A stretch of 23,869 nt of DNA, from NCBI GenBank assembly GCA_910587715.1, contig CAJUMV010000055.1:1-23869 (forward strand), read 5' to 3'. Both the position numbers and the translations under genes were made by a program. This DNA is from an uncultured Lachnospiraceae bacterium. GTDB lineage: Bacteria > Bacillota > Clostridia > Lachnospirales > Lachnospiraceae. The notes under the pieces are model-generated. The model saw only the letters and a list, made by a program, of their open reading frames with translations, had not been told where the DNA came from and ran no database searches. Of the stretch, positions 23,825-23,869 are shown piece by piece (positions within the stretch are counted from its first letter, which is position 1; each line of letters opens with the position of its first letter).

Positions 23825-23868
23825 CCACCCGTAAAACGGGTGGCTCGGGACGCGGGCTCTAAGCCCGC
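23825..23868. repeat. Two adjacent short GC-rich hairpins at the right window edge
   Basis: CCACCCGT/ACGGGTGG (23825-23843, loop AAA) and GCGGGCT/AGCCCGC (23852-23868, loop CTA) stand 8 bp apart. Closely set tri-loop hairpins of this kind occur at ends of IS200/IS605-type elements and in the guide-RNA scaffold at the 3' end of tnpB genes. No transposase or tnpB is in the window, so this identity is only a suggestion. Confidence 0.45.
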
Positions 23869-23869
23869 C

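Overview
The window comes from an endospore-forming, Gram-positive Clostridia genome, most likely Lachnospiraceae. Three things point there: a complete spoIIGA-sigE pair, a dcw (division and cell wall) cluster in Firmicute order (mraZ-rsmH-ftsL-PBP-PBP-mraY-murD-ftsW-murA-ftsQ-ftsZ), and strong AGGAGG-type ribosome binding sites with occasional TTG and GTG starts. The family-level placement is inferred from gene order and protein character, not from a search.

Layout. (1) About 1-6331, plus strand: the distal end of a prophage or phage-tail module. It holds a large tail protein, open at the left window edge and interrupted by an in-frame TAG at 1601-1603, that ends in an intramolecular chaperone (peptidase S74-like) domain; a BppU-type baseplate/fibre protein; a small hypothetical; and an XkdX-like 50-residue protein. 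The module stops about 80 bp from a host gene, with no lysis genes on that side. (2) 6411-8405, minus strand: a four-part c-di-GMP signalling protein (REC, HD-GYP, GGDEF and a second, degenerate GGDEF-like domain) with its own promoter. (3) 8486-10050, minus strand: sigE and spoIIGA, the mother-cell sigma factor and its processing protease, behind a Spo0A-type promoter candidate. sigG, normally next to sigE, is not in the window. (4) 10218-23398, minus strand: the dcw cluster. A promoter followed by four 10-bp MraZ-type boxes precedes mraZ; internal promoter candidates precede murA (with a perfect Spo0A box) and ftsZ; an intrinsic terminator follows ftsZ. (5) 23399-23869: non-coding and rich in structure, with a 137-bp nested palindrome bounded by perfect 21-bp inverted repeats, a 42-bp hairpin whose G-U pairs only work in a minus-strand RNA, and two short GC hairpins at the window edge.

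How it works together. The dcw genes make lipid-linked peptidoglycan precursor (MurA, MurD, MraY), polymerise and cross-link it at the septum (FtsW plus two class B PBPs, with FtsL and FtsQ) and supply the FtsZ ring, under MraZ control. ftsZ abuts spoIIGA-sigE, placing vegetative division beside the sporulation programme that reuses it; a Spo0A box before murA may couple the two. ftsA, murB, murC, murE, murF and murG are not in the window.

No clear-cut new system is demonstrated. The best leads are the amber-split tail gene, the nested palindrome and structured RNA region upstream of mraZ, the hairpin that appears to mask the SpoVD-like PBP ribosome binding site, and an aromatic octapeptide repeat in the acidic tail of the other PBP.
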